DNA from: Bacillota bacterium
GTDB taxonomy: Bacteria; Bacillota; Clostridia; Acetivibrionales; DSM-1351
Direction of reading: 5' to 3'
Length of the DNA stretch: 64,000 nucleotides
NCBI GenBank assembly: GCA_023416275.1
Contig: JAEZIB010000038.1
Location: 22,448 to 86,447 of the forward strand
In this document: one piece after another, positions 54,750-63,953 of the stretch
Position numbering within the stretch: the stretch's first letter is position 1
Layout: every line of letters starts with the position of its first letter
Made by a program: the position numbers and the translations under genes
The notes under the pieces: generated by a model
Database searches by the model: none
The model's input: the letters and a program-made list of their open reading frames with translations, nothing else
What the model was told of the DNA's origin: nothing

Positions 54750-54812
54750 AAAGTCAAAAACAAACTATCGGCAGATATAGTATCGGTTTTTAGCCGATAG
54801 TTATTGACTTTT
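54750..54812 (+). repeat. repeat family 3, short copy acting as terminator
   Basis: AAAGTCAA ... AACTATCGGC ... GCCGATAGTT ... TTGACTTTTTT. Only the terminal stems of family 3 remain; the 10-bp AACTATCGGC/GCCGATAGTT stem plus T-tract should terminate the upstream gene. Confidence 0.7.
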
Positions 54813-54910
54813 TTACCCGATAGGCAAAGGACATTTGTTCTTTGCTTTTTTGAGCAATTAAGCTGAAAAATGAAGTTTTAATGGGAATTATAAATTTAGG
54901 GAGGATAAAA

Positions 54911-56416
54911 ATGGCATATTATTATAGTGAACCATCAAGAACATTTAGTGAGTATCTTTTAGTACCAAATTTAACTACAAAGGAGTGCATGCCAAACAAT
55001 GTTGCTCTAAAAACTCCTATAATTAAGCATAAGGCAGGAGAAAAATCTACACTTGAATTGAACATACCTGTTGCATCAGCAATAATGCAATCTGTTTCTG
55101 ATGACAATATGGCAATTGGATTGGCAAAGTGCGGTGGAATATCCTTTGTTTTTGGGTCACAGAGTATTCAAAATCAAGCTGAAATGGTACGAAGAGTTAA
55201 AAAATATAAAGCAGGCTTTGTAGCTAGTGACAGCAATTTAGGACCAGATAATACACTCAGAGATGTTGTAAATATAAAAGAAAAAACAGGGCACTCTACA
55301 GTAGTAGTCACTGAAGATGGAACATCAAATGGGAAATTACTTGGGATTGTAACAAGTAGAGATTATAGATTAAGCAGAGCATCATTAGAACAAAAAGTAC
55401 ATGAGTTTATGACTCCGTTTTCACAGCTTATATATGCTCATGAAGGTATATCCTTAAAAGAGGCAAATGACATGATTTGGGAGCACAAGCTTAATTGCCT
55501 TCCTATTATAGATAAAAATGACAGACTTGTGTACTTGGTTTTTAGAAAAGACTATGACAGTCATAAAGAAAACCCAAATGAATTATTGGATAGCCAGAAG
55601 AGGCTTGTTGTTGGTGCTGGTATCAATACTAGAGATTATAAGGAAAGAGTTGCAGCATTGGTTGAAGCAGGTGTTGATTTACTCTGTATCGATTCCTCTG
55701 ATGGATATAGTGAATGGCAGGCCGAAACTATTAAGTGGATAAAGGAAACCTACAATGGAGAGGTTAAGGTTGGAGCTGGTAATGTTGTCGAAAGAGAAGG
55801 CTTCAGATATCTTGTAAATGCAGGAGCCGATTTTATTAAAGTGGGAATTGGCGGTGGTTCTATTTGTATAACAAGAGAACAAAAGGGTATTGGAAGGGGA
55901 CAGGCTTCATCAATTATAGAGGTTTCGGCTGCAAGAGATGAGTATTTAAGAGAGACCGGCATTTACATTCCTATATGCTCAGATGGAGGAATAGTACATG
56001 ACTACCATATTGTACTTGCACTTGCAATGGGAGCGGATTTTGTAATGTTAGGAAGATATTTTGCAAGATTCGATGAAAGCCCTACAAGAAAAATAAAAGT
56101 AGGTGGAAATTTTGTTAAAGAGTACTGGGGTGAAGGTTCTAACCGTGCTAGGAATTGGCAAAGATATGACATGGGCGGTGACAGCAAGCTTGGTTTTGAA
56201 GAGGGCGTAGACTCCTATGTTCCATATGCTGGTAAACTTAAAGACAATTTAGATACAACTATTTATAAGGTTAAATCTACAATGTGTAACTGTGGGGCTT
56301 TATCCATTTCTGAATTACAACAGAAAGCTAGATTAACTCTTGTATCAGCAACTAGTATTAAAGAGGGCGGGGCTCATGACGTAATACTAAAAGAAAATGA
56401 ATTATCTTCATCATGA
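54911..56416 (+). CDS. guaB: IMP dehydrogenase
   Basis: 501 residues from the ATG at 54911 (AGGGAGG). IMP to XMP, the entry to guanine nucleotides. TIM barrel interrupted by a CBS pair (~120-235: VVVTEDGTSNGKLLGIVTSRDYRL, LNCLPIIDKNDRL). NAD/IMP segments DLLCIDSSDGYS, KVGAGNVVEREGF, the active-site Cys in GIGGGSICITREQKGIGRG, CSDGGIVHDY and the mobile flap. It differs from the GxGSxCTTR form of most bacteria, closer to a second, longer IMPDH type found in clostridia. Confidence 0.92.
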   Translation: MAYYYSEPSRTFSEYLLVPNLTTKECMPNNVALKTPIIKHKAGEKSTLELNIPVASAIMQSVSDDNMAIGLAKCGGISFVFGSQSIQNQAEMVRRVKKYKAGFVASDSNLGPDNTLRDVVNIKEKTGHSTVVVTEDGTSNGKLLGIVTSRDYRLSRASLEQKVHEFMTPFSQLIYAHEGISLKEANDMIWEHKLNCLPIIDKNDRLVYLVFRKDYDSHKENPNELLDSQKRLVVGAGINTRDYKERVAALVEAGVDLLCIDSSDGYSEWQAETIKWIKETYNGEVKVGAGNVVEREGFRYLVNAGADFIKVGIGGGSICITREQKGIGRGQASSIIEVSAARDEYLRETGIYIPICSDGGIVHDYHIVLALAMGADFVMLGRYFARFDESPTRKIKVGGNFVKEYWGEGSNRARNWQRYDMGGDSKLGFEEGVDSYVPYAGKLKDNLDTTIYKVKSTMCNCGALSISELQQKARLTLVSATSIKEGGAHDVILKENELSSS

Positions 56417-56459
56417 TAATAGATATATAGGTATAAAAACTATAATATCGCATATTCTT

Positions 56460-56527
56460 TTATAACGAGGCAAGAAAATGTCCCCCACTTCCATTGAAAA
56501 ATTTCATTTTGAATCTAGGCGTTATAA
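56460..56527 (+). repeat. repeat family 1, copy E, internally deleted (68 bp)
   Basis: TTATAACGAGGCAAGAAAAT and CCCCCACTT, then straight to the 3' half GAAAAATTTCATTTT and CGTTATAA. The ends are intact, with ~90 bases missing inside. Confidence 0.82.
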
Positions 56528-56578
56528 GTGATATACAGGCATAATTATATATAAATGTTAATAAATGGGTGGGAGTTC

Positions 56579-56607
56579 TTGACATTAGTATATATGTAAT
56601 TTATAAT
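56579..56607 (+). promoter_or_regulatory. consensus sigma-A promoter of greA
   Basis: TTGACA at 56579-56584, exactly 17 bases, TATAAT at 56602-56607: both hexamers perfect. Leader of ~160 bases to greA. Confidence 0.8.
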
Positions 56608-56773
56608 AAGTTATCAAAGCAAGCTGACCAAAGCTTAATAAATTTTTCTAAAGATGCTATACAGGTATTATATGAAAAGCATAATAAAGTATATGTAAGT
56701 ATATAAGATGTAGGGTGTATTTAGTTATTACAGGGTGGTTGGAAAAAATCAACAGTAAAGGAGAGGGCTTCAA

Positions 56774-57250
56774 ATGTCAGCAAAAGAAGTTGTATTAACA
56801 TACGAGGGTTTAAGAAAATTAGAAGAGGAATTAGAGTATCTTAGAGGTACAAAGAGAAAGGAAGTTGCCGAGAGAATTAAACAGGCACTTTCATTTGGTG
56901 ATATATCAGAAAATTCAGAATATGATGAAGCAAAGAATGAGCAGGCACAAATGGAAGGCAGAATTGTGCAGCTTGAGTCTATGTTAAAGCATGCACGTGT
57001 AATAGACGAGGATGATGTTAACACTGACGCGGTTAGTTTAGGTTCAAAAGTTAGAATCCATGATATGGAGTTTGATGAAGAAGTAGTATATCATATAGTT
57101 GGTTCTACTGAAGCGAACCCTCTTAAATCCAAAATATCAAACGAATCACCTGTTGGTGCAGCATTAATGGGACATAAGAAGGATGATATTGTAGAGGTAC
57201 AGGTTCCAGACGGCACAATGAAATTTAAAATACTTGAAATTTCAAAGTAG
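56774..57250 (+). CDS. greA: transcription elongation factor GreA
   Basis: 158 residues. N-terminal coiled coil (TYEGLRKLEEELEYLRGTKRKEVAERIKQALSFGDISENSEYDEAKNEQ, with the acidic tip) and C-terminal FKBP-like domain (VSLGSKVRIHDMEFDEE, LKSKISNESPVGAALMG). Rescues backtracked RNA polymerase by transcript cleavage. AAAGGAGAG before the ATG; own promoter and terminator. Confidence 0.98.
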   Translation: MSAKEVVLTYEGLRKLEEELEYLRGTKRKEVAERIKQALSFGDISENSEYDEAKNEQAQMEGRIVQLESMLKHARVIDEDDVNTDAVSLGSKVRIHDMEFDEEVVYHIVGSTEANPLKSKISNESPVGAALMGHKKDDIVEVQVPDGTMKFKILEISK

Positions 57251-57306
57251 AAAAAATATATATACAAATGTTGCTACTTGATACAAAATTAATATATAAT
57301 TATCAT

Positions 57307-57338
57307 AACAGTTTACATTATCATGTAAACTGTTTTTT
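57307..57338 (+). terminator. greA terminator
   Basis: AACAGTTTACAT (57307-57318) and ATGTAAACTGTT (57323-57334) pair perfectly over 12 bp, then T-tract. A family-1 repeat begins in the T-tract. Confidence 0.92.
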
Positions 57339-57494
57339 ATAACGAGGCAAGATAATGTCCCCCAACTTTTATAAGTTACGGGTACTGCTTTAGTTTTCAG
57401 GCGGTGAGAATATCTCCTGCCTCGCTTACACGCCGCTGATATAATGAAATTTTTCTACAATCGAAAAATTTCATGTTGAATCTAGGCGTTATAA
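57337..57494 (+). repeat. repeat family 1, copy F (158 bp)
   Basis: TTATAACG to CGTTATAA, full length. 3' stem AATGAAATTTTTC/GAAAAATTTCAT is intact; the first hairpin reads AACTT/AAGTT where most copies read CACTT/AAGTG, a C-G to A-T paired change. Confidence 0.88.
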
Positions 57495-57699
57495 TACTAG
57501 TTTCTATATGTTTATTTGTAACGGTTTATATTAGTGACGTATTCATTGCTATATAACTAAAAACTGGATATATTTATACAGTGATTAGATAAGGCTAGTT
57601 ACGTATGCTTTTAAAAGTGTTAGAAATAACCACTCTTATTATTTGGAAATCTAGTATAAATAATAATATAATACGATTTAGAATTATTGGAGGATATAA

Positions 57700-59202
57700 A
57701 TGTCAGAAGAAAAAATGCAAGCTAATGAAATGAATGTAGAAGAGGATTTAAGTGAAATACTTAAAGTGAGACGTACAAAGCTTAAAGATTTGCAGGAAAA
57801 AAATCTTGACCCATTTAAAATAGTCAAATATGATGTGATTAATTCAACAAAGGAAATCGTAGATGGTTTTGAGTCATTAGAGGGGCAAAGTACTTCTATT
57901 GCTGGTAGGTTGATGTCAAAAAGAGGAATGGGAAAGGCTAGCTTCTGTGATTTACAAGACAGAGACGGAAGAATACAACTCTATGTTAGAAAAGATGAAA
58001 TTGGTGAAGATAGTTATGAACTTTTCAAGAAATATGATATTGGAGATATAGTAGGAGTTGAGGGAGAAATATTCAAAACTCATAAAGGCGAAATATCTAT
58101 AAAGGTTAAAGAGATAACACTATTATCCAAGTCTTTACAGCCTTTACCAGAAAAGTGGCATGGATTAAAAGACACGGATTTAAGATATAGACAGAGATAT
58201 GTTGACTTAATAGTAAATCCTGAAGTAAAAAATACATTTATTCTAAGAAGCAAGATAATAAAAGCTATCAGAAAGTTTTTAGATGACAGAGGTTTTATAG
58301 AAGTTGATACACCGCTACTTAACACTATCCCCGGAGGAGCTACCGCAAGGCCATTTATTACACATCACAATACACTTGATATAGATTTGTATCTTAGAAT
58401 TGCACCTGAGCTTTACTTAAAAAGACTTATTGTTGGTGGCATGGAAAAAGTATATGAAATGGGCAGAATGTTCAGAAATGAAGGTATGTCTGTTAAGCAC
58501 AATCCTGAGTTCACACTTATGGAGGTTTATGAGGCCTATACTGATTATAAGGGAATGATGGATCTGACAGAAGCACTTATTTCAACAGTTGCAGAGGAAA
58601 CATTGGGAACTACCAAAATAGTTTATCAAGGCCAAGAGATTGATTTAACTCCGTCATGGACTAGATTATCAATGATTGATGCTGTTAAGAAGTATGCAGA
58701 TGTTGATTTTAATAATATTAAAACAGATGAGGAAGCAAAAGCTGCAGCTGAAGCAAAGAAGGTACACGTAAAGGAAGGTATGACACGTGGAGAGATTTTA
58801 AATCTAATGTTTGAAGAATTTGCAGAAAGCAATTTAATTCAACCAACATTTATTTATGATTATCCGGTCGAGGTATCTCCGCTTACAAAAAGAAAGCCTG
58901 ACTGTCCTGAGTTAACAGAGCGTTTTGAATTATTTATTACAGGACGTGAAATGGGTAATGCATATTCAGAGCTAAACGATCCAATCGACCAAAAGGAGAG
59001 ATTTGTAAATCAGGTTAAAAAGAGAGATGCTGGAGACGATGAGGCTAACATGATGGATGAAGATTATGTTACAGCATTGGAGTATGGAATGCCTCCAACA
59101 GGTGGTTTAGGAATAGGAGTGGACAGGCTTGTTATACTGTTGACTGATTCAGCTTCTATCAGAGATATTTTACTATTCCCAACTATGAAACCAAAGGAAT
59201 AG
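57700..59202 (+). CDS. lysS: lysyl-tRNA synthetase, class II
   Basis: 500 residues. N-terminal OB-fold anticodon domain (~60-165: SIAGRLMSKRGMGKASFCDLQDRDGRIQLY) and class II core: motif 1 around RSKIIKAIRKFLDDRGFIEVDTPLLN, motif 2 RMFRNEGMSVKHNPEFTLMEVYEAY, motif 3 GGLGIGVDRLVILLT. Charges tRNA-Lys. Follows greA as in many Firmicutes. GGAGG before the ATG. Confidence 0.98.
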   Translation: MSEEKMQANEMNVEEDLSEILKVRRTKLKDLQEKNLDPFKIVKYDVINSTKEIVDGFESLEGQSTSIAGRLMSKRGMGKASFCDLQDRDGRIQLYVRKDEIGEDSYELFKKYDIGDIVGVEGEIFKTHKGEISIKVKEITLLSKSLQPLPEKWHGLKDTDLRYRQRYVDLIVNPEVKNTFILRSKIIKAIRKFLDDRGFIEVDTPLLNTIPGGATARPFITHHNTLDIDLYLRIAPELYLKRLIVGGMEKVYEMGRMFRNEGMSVKHNPEFTLMEVYEAYTDYKGMMDLTEALISTVAEETLGTTKIVYQGQEIDLTPSWTRLSMIDAVKKYADVDFNNIKTDEEAKAAAEAKKVHVKEGMTRGEILNLMFEEFAESNLIQPTFIYDYPVEVSPLTKRKPDCPELTERFELFITGREMGNAYSELNDPIDQKERFVNQVKKRDAGDDEANMMDEDYVTALEYGMPPTGGLGIGVDRLVILLTDSASIRDILLFPTMKPKE

Positions 59203-59307
59203 ACGTATCAAGGAAAATTGTTTATGGTGCTTTGGCTGCGATGTTTTAAACACTAACTTAGCAGTCAAAGTGCTAAGCCAGATAAATACCCTGAATGGAG
59301 GAGTAAA

Positions 59308-60219
59308 TTGAAATATACAGCAAAAGAAGCAAGAGAAATATTGGGAGTTACAAAAGCCTCGTCTAGGTATGATATTGAAACAAGATATGATATTATAATG
59401 AAAAAGTATCAACTTTTGAAGGCAGATGGAAAGCTTGATGAAAATTCAAAAGCTGATTTTGAAAAAAGTACTGATGCTTATAGAATTTTAATGGGATACG
59501 AAATAGAGGAACAAAAGGGTCAAGTAGAAGCTACTAGAATGGATAAAGTTTTTATGAAAGCTGGTATTGACAAAAAGAAAGTAGATAACTTTTTCCACTA
59601 TTACAAGTTTCACATTATAATAGGACTTGTGGCAATAATTTTAGTAGGCTTTGCAGCTAAATCTATAATTTTTAGAGTTGAACCGGATATTAGACTTGGA
59701 TTTATAGGAGAAATAAATACTTCAGAGTTTGATATGCTTGGAACAAAAATAAAAGAGCAAGTACCTGAAATTAAGGAAATTTCGTTTGATTCAGCCACGT
59801 ATACCAACCGCTATGCAGATCCTCAGGAGTATGCAAATGTATCTAAAATAATGGTGCTTTTGTCTGCATCAGATACAAACGTATATTTATTAAATAAATT
59901 TGCCTATGATAGTTATGCAAATAATGGAGTGTTTATGCCTCTTGAAAATATTGCTAAAGACTTGCAAATAGATGTTACAAAAAGTAATTATTTAAAAACT
60001 AGAGTAGTTGAGGAGTGGGAAGATCCAAAGCTAGATCAGAAAGAAAGAAAAGTAATAAAGTATAGAGATGCTGAGCCAGTACTTTACGGTATTGATGTAA
60101 CAGATAGTAAGTTCTTTCAAGGAATGAATATTATTGGACCTGAAAAAATATTGGTTATTAGGTCTGGCACAGAGGATTTGGATTTAATTTTAAAATTGGT
60201 AAAGTTATTTGCAAATTAA
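59308..60219 (+). CDS. J-domain-like single-pass membrane protein
   Basis: 303 residues from a TTG with GGAGGAG upstream. Residues ~1-65 look like a J domain (AKEAREILGVTKASSRYDIETRYDIIMKKYQL...DENSKADFEKSTDAYRILMGY), but the HPD loop that activates DnaK is missing. A membrane helix follows (~100-122, FHIIIGLVAIILVGFAAKSII), then a ~180-residue presumably extracytoplasmic domain with SASDTNVYLLNK. Function unknown; a scaffold or inactive co-chaperone is possible. Confidence 0.75.
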   Translation: MKYTAKEAREILGVTKASSRYDIETRYDIIMKKYQLLKADGKLDENSKADFEKSTDAYRILMGYEIEEQKGQVEATRMDKVFMKAGIDKKKVDNFFHYYKFHIIIGLVAIILVGFAAKSIIFRVEPDIRLGFIGEINTSEFDMLGTKIKEQVPEIKEISFDSATYTNRYADPQEYANVSKIMVLLSASDTNVYLLNKFAYDSYANNGVFMPLENIAKDLQIDVTKSNYLKTRVVEEWEDPKLDQKERKVIKYRDAEPVLYGIDVTDSKFFQGMNIIGPEKILVIRSGTEDLDLILKLVKLFAN

Positions 60220-60244
60220 TAAATTTTACTTAAAGGAGGTTAGC

Positions 60245-60562
60245 ATGGAGAGTGTTCTTAAAGTTATAAAGGAGTCAATAGGTAACGATACTCAAATAAT
60301 TCTTTCAGGAGAGGTTGATATATATACATCACAATCTTTAAAGAATGAACTTAATGAAGTGGTTAGTTATTGTCAGGGTGATGTGTATATTGATTGTAAA
60401 GAGTTGTCATATATAGACAGTACTGGGCTAGGAATACTTGTTGGGGCTCTAAAGGAAATACGTAAAAACAATAAAGATATTTATATATCGAATATAAGAG
60501 ATAACATTAAAAAGTTGTTTATAATTACTGGATTAGATAAATTATTTAAATTAGCAGAATAA
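60245..60562 (+). CDS. anti-sigma factor antagonist (STAS domain)
   Basis: 105 residues from the ATG at 60245 (AAAGGAGG). STAS fold with the phosphorylatable Ser in YIDSTGLGILVGALKE, as in RsbV/SpoIIAA. When dephosphorylated it binds an anti-sigma kinase and frees the sigma factor. The likely partner is the kinase at 61391-61774, though 830 bp lie between them. Confidence 0.93.
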   Translation: MESVLKVIKESIGNDTQIILSGEVDIYTSQSLKNELNEVVSYCQGDVYIDCKELSYIDSTGLGILVGALKEIRKNNKDIYISNIRDNIKKLFIITGLDKLFKLAE

Positions 60563-60598
60563 AAATGAGATTAATTATGTGGATAGTTAAATCAGAAC

Positions 60599-60657
60599 AG
60601 ATGAAGGCTATATAAAAACAAAGTGTAAATGACGATGTTTTTATATAGCCTTCATCT
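60599..60657 (+). terminator. 22-bp perfect hairpin after the STAS gene
   Basis: AGATGAAGGCTATATAAAAA continues to CA at 60620; its exact complement is 60636-60657. Loop 15 bases. Unusually long for a terminator and T-tract is inside the stem. Confidence 0.7.
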
Positions 60658-60828
60658 TATAAAGGAAACCAATAGGAATATCCTATTTCATAGAATAATA
60701 AGTATTGAGTTTAGATATATATTTGAGCTTTTTGGCTATGATGTAAAGCCTGACAGAAGAATTAAAAAGGTATAGATTTGTCATTGCAATAAATGACATA
60801 TAAACTATAGAGCTGAGGAAAGCTTGAC

Positions 60829-60876
60829 ACAAACTATAGTCCGATATCATTGATATTCAGCCGATAGTAATTGACT
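60829..60876 (+). repeat. repeat family 3, right-half fragment
   Basis: ACAAACTATAGTCCGATATC...ATTCAGCCGATAGTAATTGACTC matches the right third of copy A. Confidence 0.65.
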
Positions 60877-61244
60877 CATATAATTACTACATGATATATT
60901 AATAGTATAACCAAATAGGTGGTATTTTTTAGTATATAGGAATTAATATGTTATATTAGGCAAAGAAGTTGATTTACATTTGCTTAATATTAAAGGCTTA
61001 ATAATAGTGTATATTAGTGATGTTTGTGGTAAGCCTTTGCACATTTCGATGAAAAGTATGAGCTGTCTCATAATAAGATCAAATCTTATGAAGATGCAGC
61101 TTTTTTAGATTTTTGATAAAATATTAGAAGGCTATCGGCTAAAGTACATTAGAAGTCATTATAATAAATTCGGTCTCAAGCCATGTTATAGATTAGGGGT
61201 TAAAAGAATAACTTGCCTAAAAACCTATAGTTTATACGGACGAA

Positions 61245-61268
61245 GGCTATTAACCGTAATTGACTTTA
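61245..61268 (-). repeat. repeat family 3, inverted end fragment
   Basis: TTAACCGTAATTGACTTTAG is the reverse complement of the family's left end (AAAGTCAATTACGGTT). Extent to the left unclear. Confidence 0.5.
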
Positions 61269-61390
61269 GTAAAGGACTCTAGATTATCATTACAATGTAT
61301 AAAATGAGCCTAATGAGAAATTTAACTACATAACGTATCTAATTAAATAATGGAGTAAAAAATTAAATATAAACAAGGAGAATCGGAATA

Positions 61391-61774
61391 ATGAGTAATA
61401 TATCTGATAATGTTATGCTTGTGCTTCCCTCAAAAACTGAATTTGTTAGCACTGCCAGATTAACAGCGTCAAGTGTAGCTAACAGAATTGGGTTTAATAT
61501 TGATGAGGTTGAGGATATAAAGGTGGCTGTTTCTGAGGTTTGTAACATTATATTATCTCGGGCAGGAAATGAATTAGTACAATTCAAGATATCCTTTGAA
61601 ATTTATAAGGACAGATTAGAAATAACCTTCACTGGTGAGAATGCAGAATTACAGTGTGTTGAAAGTACACTTGATAATGAATATGGTTTATATATAATGA
61701 AAGCACTAATGGACTCTGTGGAGCTTTGTAATGATAATCATTCCATAGTTATGACTAAAAGGATTGGAGAATAA
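61391..61774 (+). CDS. RsbW-like anti-sigma factor / serine kinase
   Basis: 127-residue HATPase_c-type protein. The NxxxxA-type box is changed: KVAVSEVCNIILSRAGNELV (Asn replaced around EVCNII), and the ATP lid NEYGLYIMKALMDSVEL retains GLYIMK. In partner switching such proteins bind the sigma factor and phosphorylate the STAS antagonist. AAGGAG before the ATG. Followed by the sigma gene after only 3 bases. Confidence 0.9.
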   Translation: MSNISDNVMLVLPSKTEFVSTARLTASSVANRIGFNIDEVEDIKVAVSEVCNIILSRAGNELVQFKISFEIYKDRLEITFTGENAELQCVESTLDNEYGLYIMKALMDSVELCNDNHSIVMTKRIGE

Positions 61775-61777
61775 TCT

Positions 61778-62524
61778 ATGGAACAAAATAATAGAAGCAT
61801 TGTTATAATGGAGGATGAAGAACTATTTACACTGTATTCAAATACAAATGATATTAAATACAGAAATGACATTGTATCAAAATATTTAAACCTTGCAGAA
61901 TACTTATCAAGAAAATTCATAAATAGAGGCGTAGATTTCGAAGATATATATCAGGTTGCTTGTTTGGCATTAATTAATGCTGTAGAAAGGTTTAGCCTGG
62001 AAAAGGGAGTCAAATTTGTTAGTTTTGCAACTCCTACAATACTTGGAGAAATAAAGAGGTTTTTTAGGGACAAGAGCTCAGCAATAAAGATTCCAAGGAG
62101 ACTTTATGAAGCCAGACAAGGACTAAACAAGGCAAGAGACGAATTGACACAACAATACGGCAGGGTTCCAAAGGCAGATGAAATAGCAGCATATATGGGA
62201 ATAAGTGTAGAAACAGTTTTAGAGCTGATTGAAGCCGGAAGTTCAGCTATTATCAAGTCTTTAGATCAAAACATATACCAAGATAACGATGCTGACCTTG
62301 GAGATACCTTAGGATATGATGAAAAAACATACGAGAAAATAGAAAATCGAGATTTTATTGAAAAAACATTAAGCATGTTTGGGGAATTAGAGAGAAAGTT
62401 CATTACCTTACGATATATTCAGAACTATACTCAAAAACAAATTGCTGAAAAGTTTGGTGTATCTCAAATGTATGTATCAAGAATGGAGAAAAAAATTCTT
62501 GATAAGTTTAGAACCTTACTATAA
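61778..62524 (+). CDS. SigB/SigF-type RNA polymerase sigma factor
   Basis: 248 residues. Region 2 (YLNLAEYLSRKFINRGVDFEDIYQVACLALINAVERF...VSFATPTILGEIKRFFRD), region 3 (GRVPKADEIAAYMGISVETV) and region 4 (RKFITLRYIQNYTQKQIAEKFGVSQMYVSRMEKKI). This is the sigma-B/F/G class, here in a stress-type arrangement with RsbW-like and STAS genes, not the spoIIA operon. Controls an unknown regulon. Ribosome binding site TTGGAG lies in the kinase gene end. Confidence 0.93.
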   Translation: MEQNNRSIVIMEDEELFTLYSNTNDIKYRNDIVSKYLNLAEYLSRKFINRGVDFEDIYQVACLALINAVERFSLEKGVKFVSFATPTILGEIKRFFRDKSSAIKIPRRLYEARQGLNKARDELTQQYGRVPKADEIAAYMGISVETVLELIEAGSSAIIKSLDQNIYQDNDADLGDTLGYDEKTYEKIENRDFIEKTLSMFGELERKFITLRYIQNYTQKQIAEKFGVSQMYVSRMEKKILDKFRTLL

Positions 62525-63000
62525 ATACACACTACATAGCCAAGTTATTGCATAGCTGAGGGTTCTCAACAGAAATCTTACAACATTTTTTTTGAGTTAA
62601 TTGATGGGTGGGAGTTAGATATACAATGTGAAGTTTACATTTCGTGTATTCATCGTTCTCTTCGTATATCAAAAAGCTGTGAGCGCCTTTTAAAATAAGA
62701 TTAATATGAACATTGTGCTTTTTGAGTCAAAAAACTATGAGTGGGTTTGCTTAGTGGGTGTGTGTGATTTGCTTAAAATGTGGATGTATACTGTGAAAAA
62801 TATGCATACCTTTCGAGTGGTTAACCAAATTTTGTACTAAAGGTTTTTTTTAATAAAATTGTTAAAGATATTAGCATTTAGTGTTAAGCCCTGTTAGCTT
62901 TATATTTTTCATGGAAGAGCTGAGCAAATTATTGGATATGTGTTTACGCTTTTGAATATAGGGTATAAATAATAGTATTCTGATTTAGGCAGGTGTAGCT
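62525..63000. other. 476-bp intergenic region with a decayed family-2 copy
   Basis: Around 62705-62790 the words AACATTGTGCTTTTTGAG and AACTATGAGTGGG recall repeat family 2 (AACATAGTGCTTTTTCGAG), but the rest is not alignable by eye. Otherwise AT-rich, no ORF of note. Confidence 0.4.
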
Positions 63001-63429
63001 GTGAAAGCCATTACTTATACCATTAAAAAAGATATAAAGGCTTTAGCTGAGATAATAGATTTGGTTCTTAGAGATATCATGTTAGTGCATTTTATATGTG
63101 ATGATATTTTATTTGAGTTAAGAGTAGTACTTAATGAATTAATTACTAATGCGTTATGTCATGGTAACAAATGTGAATTGGAGAAAGTAATATATGTTAC
63201 CTTTAAATTAGTTAGCTATAACTATTTATATATAAGCGTTAGAGATGAGGGATTCGGATTTAAACTAAAAGTAAACACAAAATCAATAGATGATTATCTG
63301 GAAACAGTTAACAAGACATTATGTGAGCATGGTAGAGGGTTAGTAATAGTATATAATCTCTGTGATAAAGTTAAATTCAATAAATGCGGAAATAAGGTAT
63401 CTATTCTAAAGAATCTTGAACCAGTATAA
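63001..63429 (+). CDS. second HATPase anti-sigma-type kinase
   Basis: 142 residues from a GTG (AGGTG upstream, weak). HATPase features are clearer than in the 61391 gene: N box ELRVVLNELITNALCHGN, G1 VRDEGFGF and G2 EHGRGLVIVYNLCD. Resembles RsbT/RsbW-like small kinases that act on anti-sigma or STAS partners. No substrate gene is adjacent. Last protein gene before the rRNA operon. Confidence 0.85.
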   Translation: MKAITYTIKKDIKALAEIIDLVLRDIMLVHFICDDILFELRVVLNELITNALCHGNKCELEKVIYVTFKLVSYNYLYISVRDEGFGFKLKVNTKSIDDYLETVNKTLCEHGRGLVIVYNLCDKVKFNKCGNKVSILKNLEPV

Positions 63430-63533
63430 TTTAAATAGAAACTATAAAAAAGAGAAATTGCTAGAATTATTTAAAATTAGTGATATAATTCTAAATAATT
63501 GCCTAAAATCACAAATTACTTGACTATTTGTTC

Positions 63534-63563
63534 TTGACAATAAAATTGCCTTTGTGTTAATAT
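63534..63563 (+). promoter_or_regulatory. rRNA promoter P1
   Basis: TTGACA at 63534-63539, 18 bases, TAATAT at 63558-63563. Confidence 0.55.
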
Positions 63564-63642
63564 ATACAAGCCGTCGTCACCGAGGCTCAATACAAATTTA
63601 AAATAATAACTTTAAAAAAGTTGAATTAATTTTAAAAAAGTG

Positions 63643-63671
63643 TTGACACTGAGGAAAAGACGTGTTATTAT
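63643..63671 (+). promoter_or_regulatory. rRNA promoter P2
   Basis: TTGACA at 63643-63648, exactly 17 bases, TATTAT at 63666-63671; ~285 bases upstream of mature 16S rRNA. Confidence 0.8.
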
Positions 63672-63916
63672 AACTAAGCTGCTTGCGACAAACAAACAGC
63701 AAATACCTTGAAAAGCAGTTGAATTAATGCTTAAGAGGATTGGACTTTGAAAAGTAAACAGTGACAAGTCTTTTTAACAAAAGACCATGTAAAGGAACTC
63801 GAAAAAATTCCAAAGTCTATCAAAAGACTTTAAAAATTGAGTAACTTGCGAACTTTACAACCTAGTTCTTAATAGAACAAGGAACAAATAAGTCAGCAAT
63901 TTTAATGAGCTAATAA

Positions 63917-63940
63917 ACGTAATAACTTGCGTTATTACGT
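63917..63940 (+). promoter_or_regulatory. leader hairpin upstream of 16S rRNA
   Basis: ACGTAATAAC, loop TTGC, GTTATTACGT: perfect 10-bp stem just before 16S, probably part of the rRNA leader or processing stalk. Confidence 0.6.
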
Positions 63941-63953
63941 CAAATTTTCAAAT

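Larger units (their letters stand above)
60563..61390. other. 828-bp gene-free region between the STAS and kinase genes
   Basis: Holds a 22-bp perfect hairpin, two family-3 fragments (60829-60876 and around 61245-61268), and a short start-less protein-like frame (60665-60775). No complete gene seen. Promoters for the kinase-sigma pair must lie near its 3' end. Confidence 0.5.

Noticed and set aside
59220..59275. Imperfect hairpin after lysS (TGGTGCTTTGGCTGC / GCAGTCAAAGTGCTA)
   Set aside because: Stem relies on several G-T pairs and has no T-tract; not confident enough to call a terminator.
60665..60775. Short frame ending FELFGYDVKPDRRIKKV
   Set aside because: Protein-like but no start and too short to judge; mentioned only within the intergenic entry.
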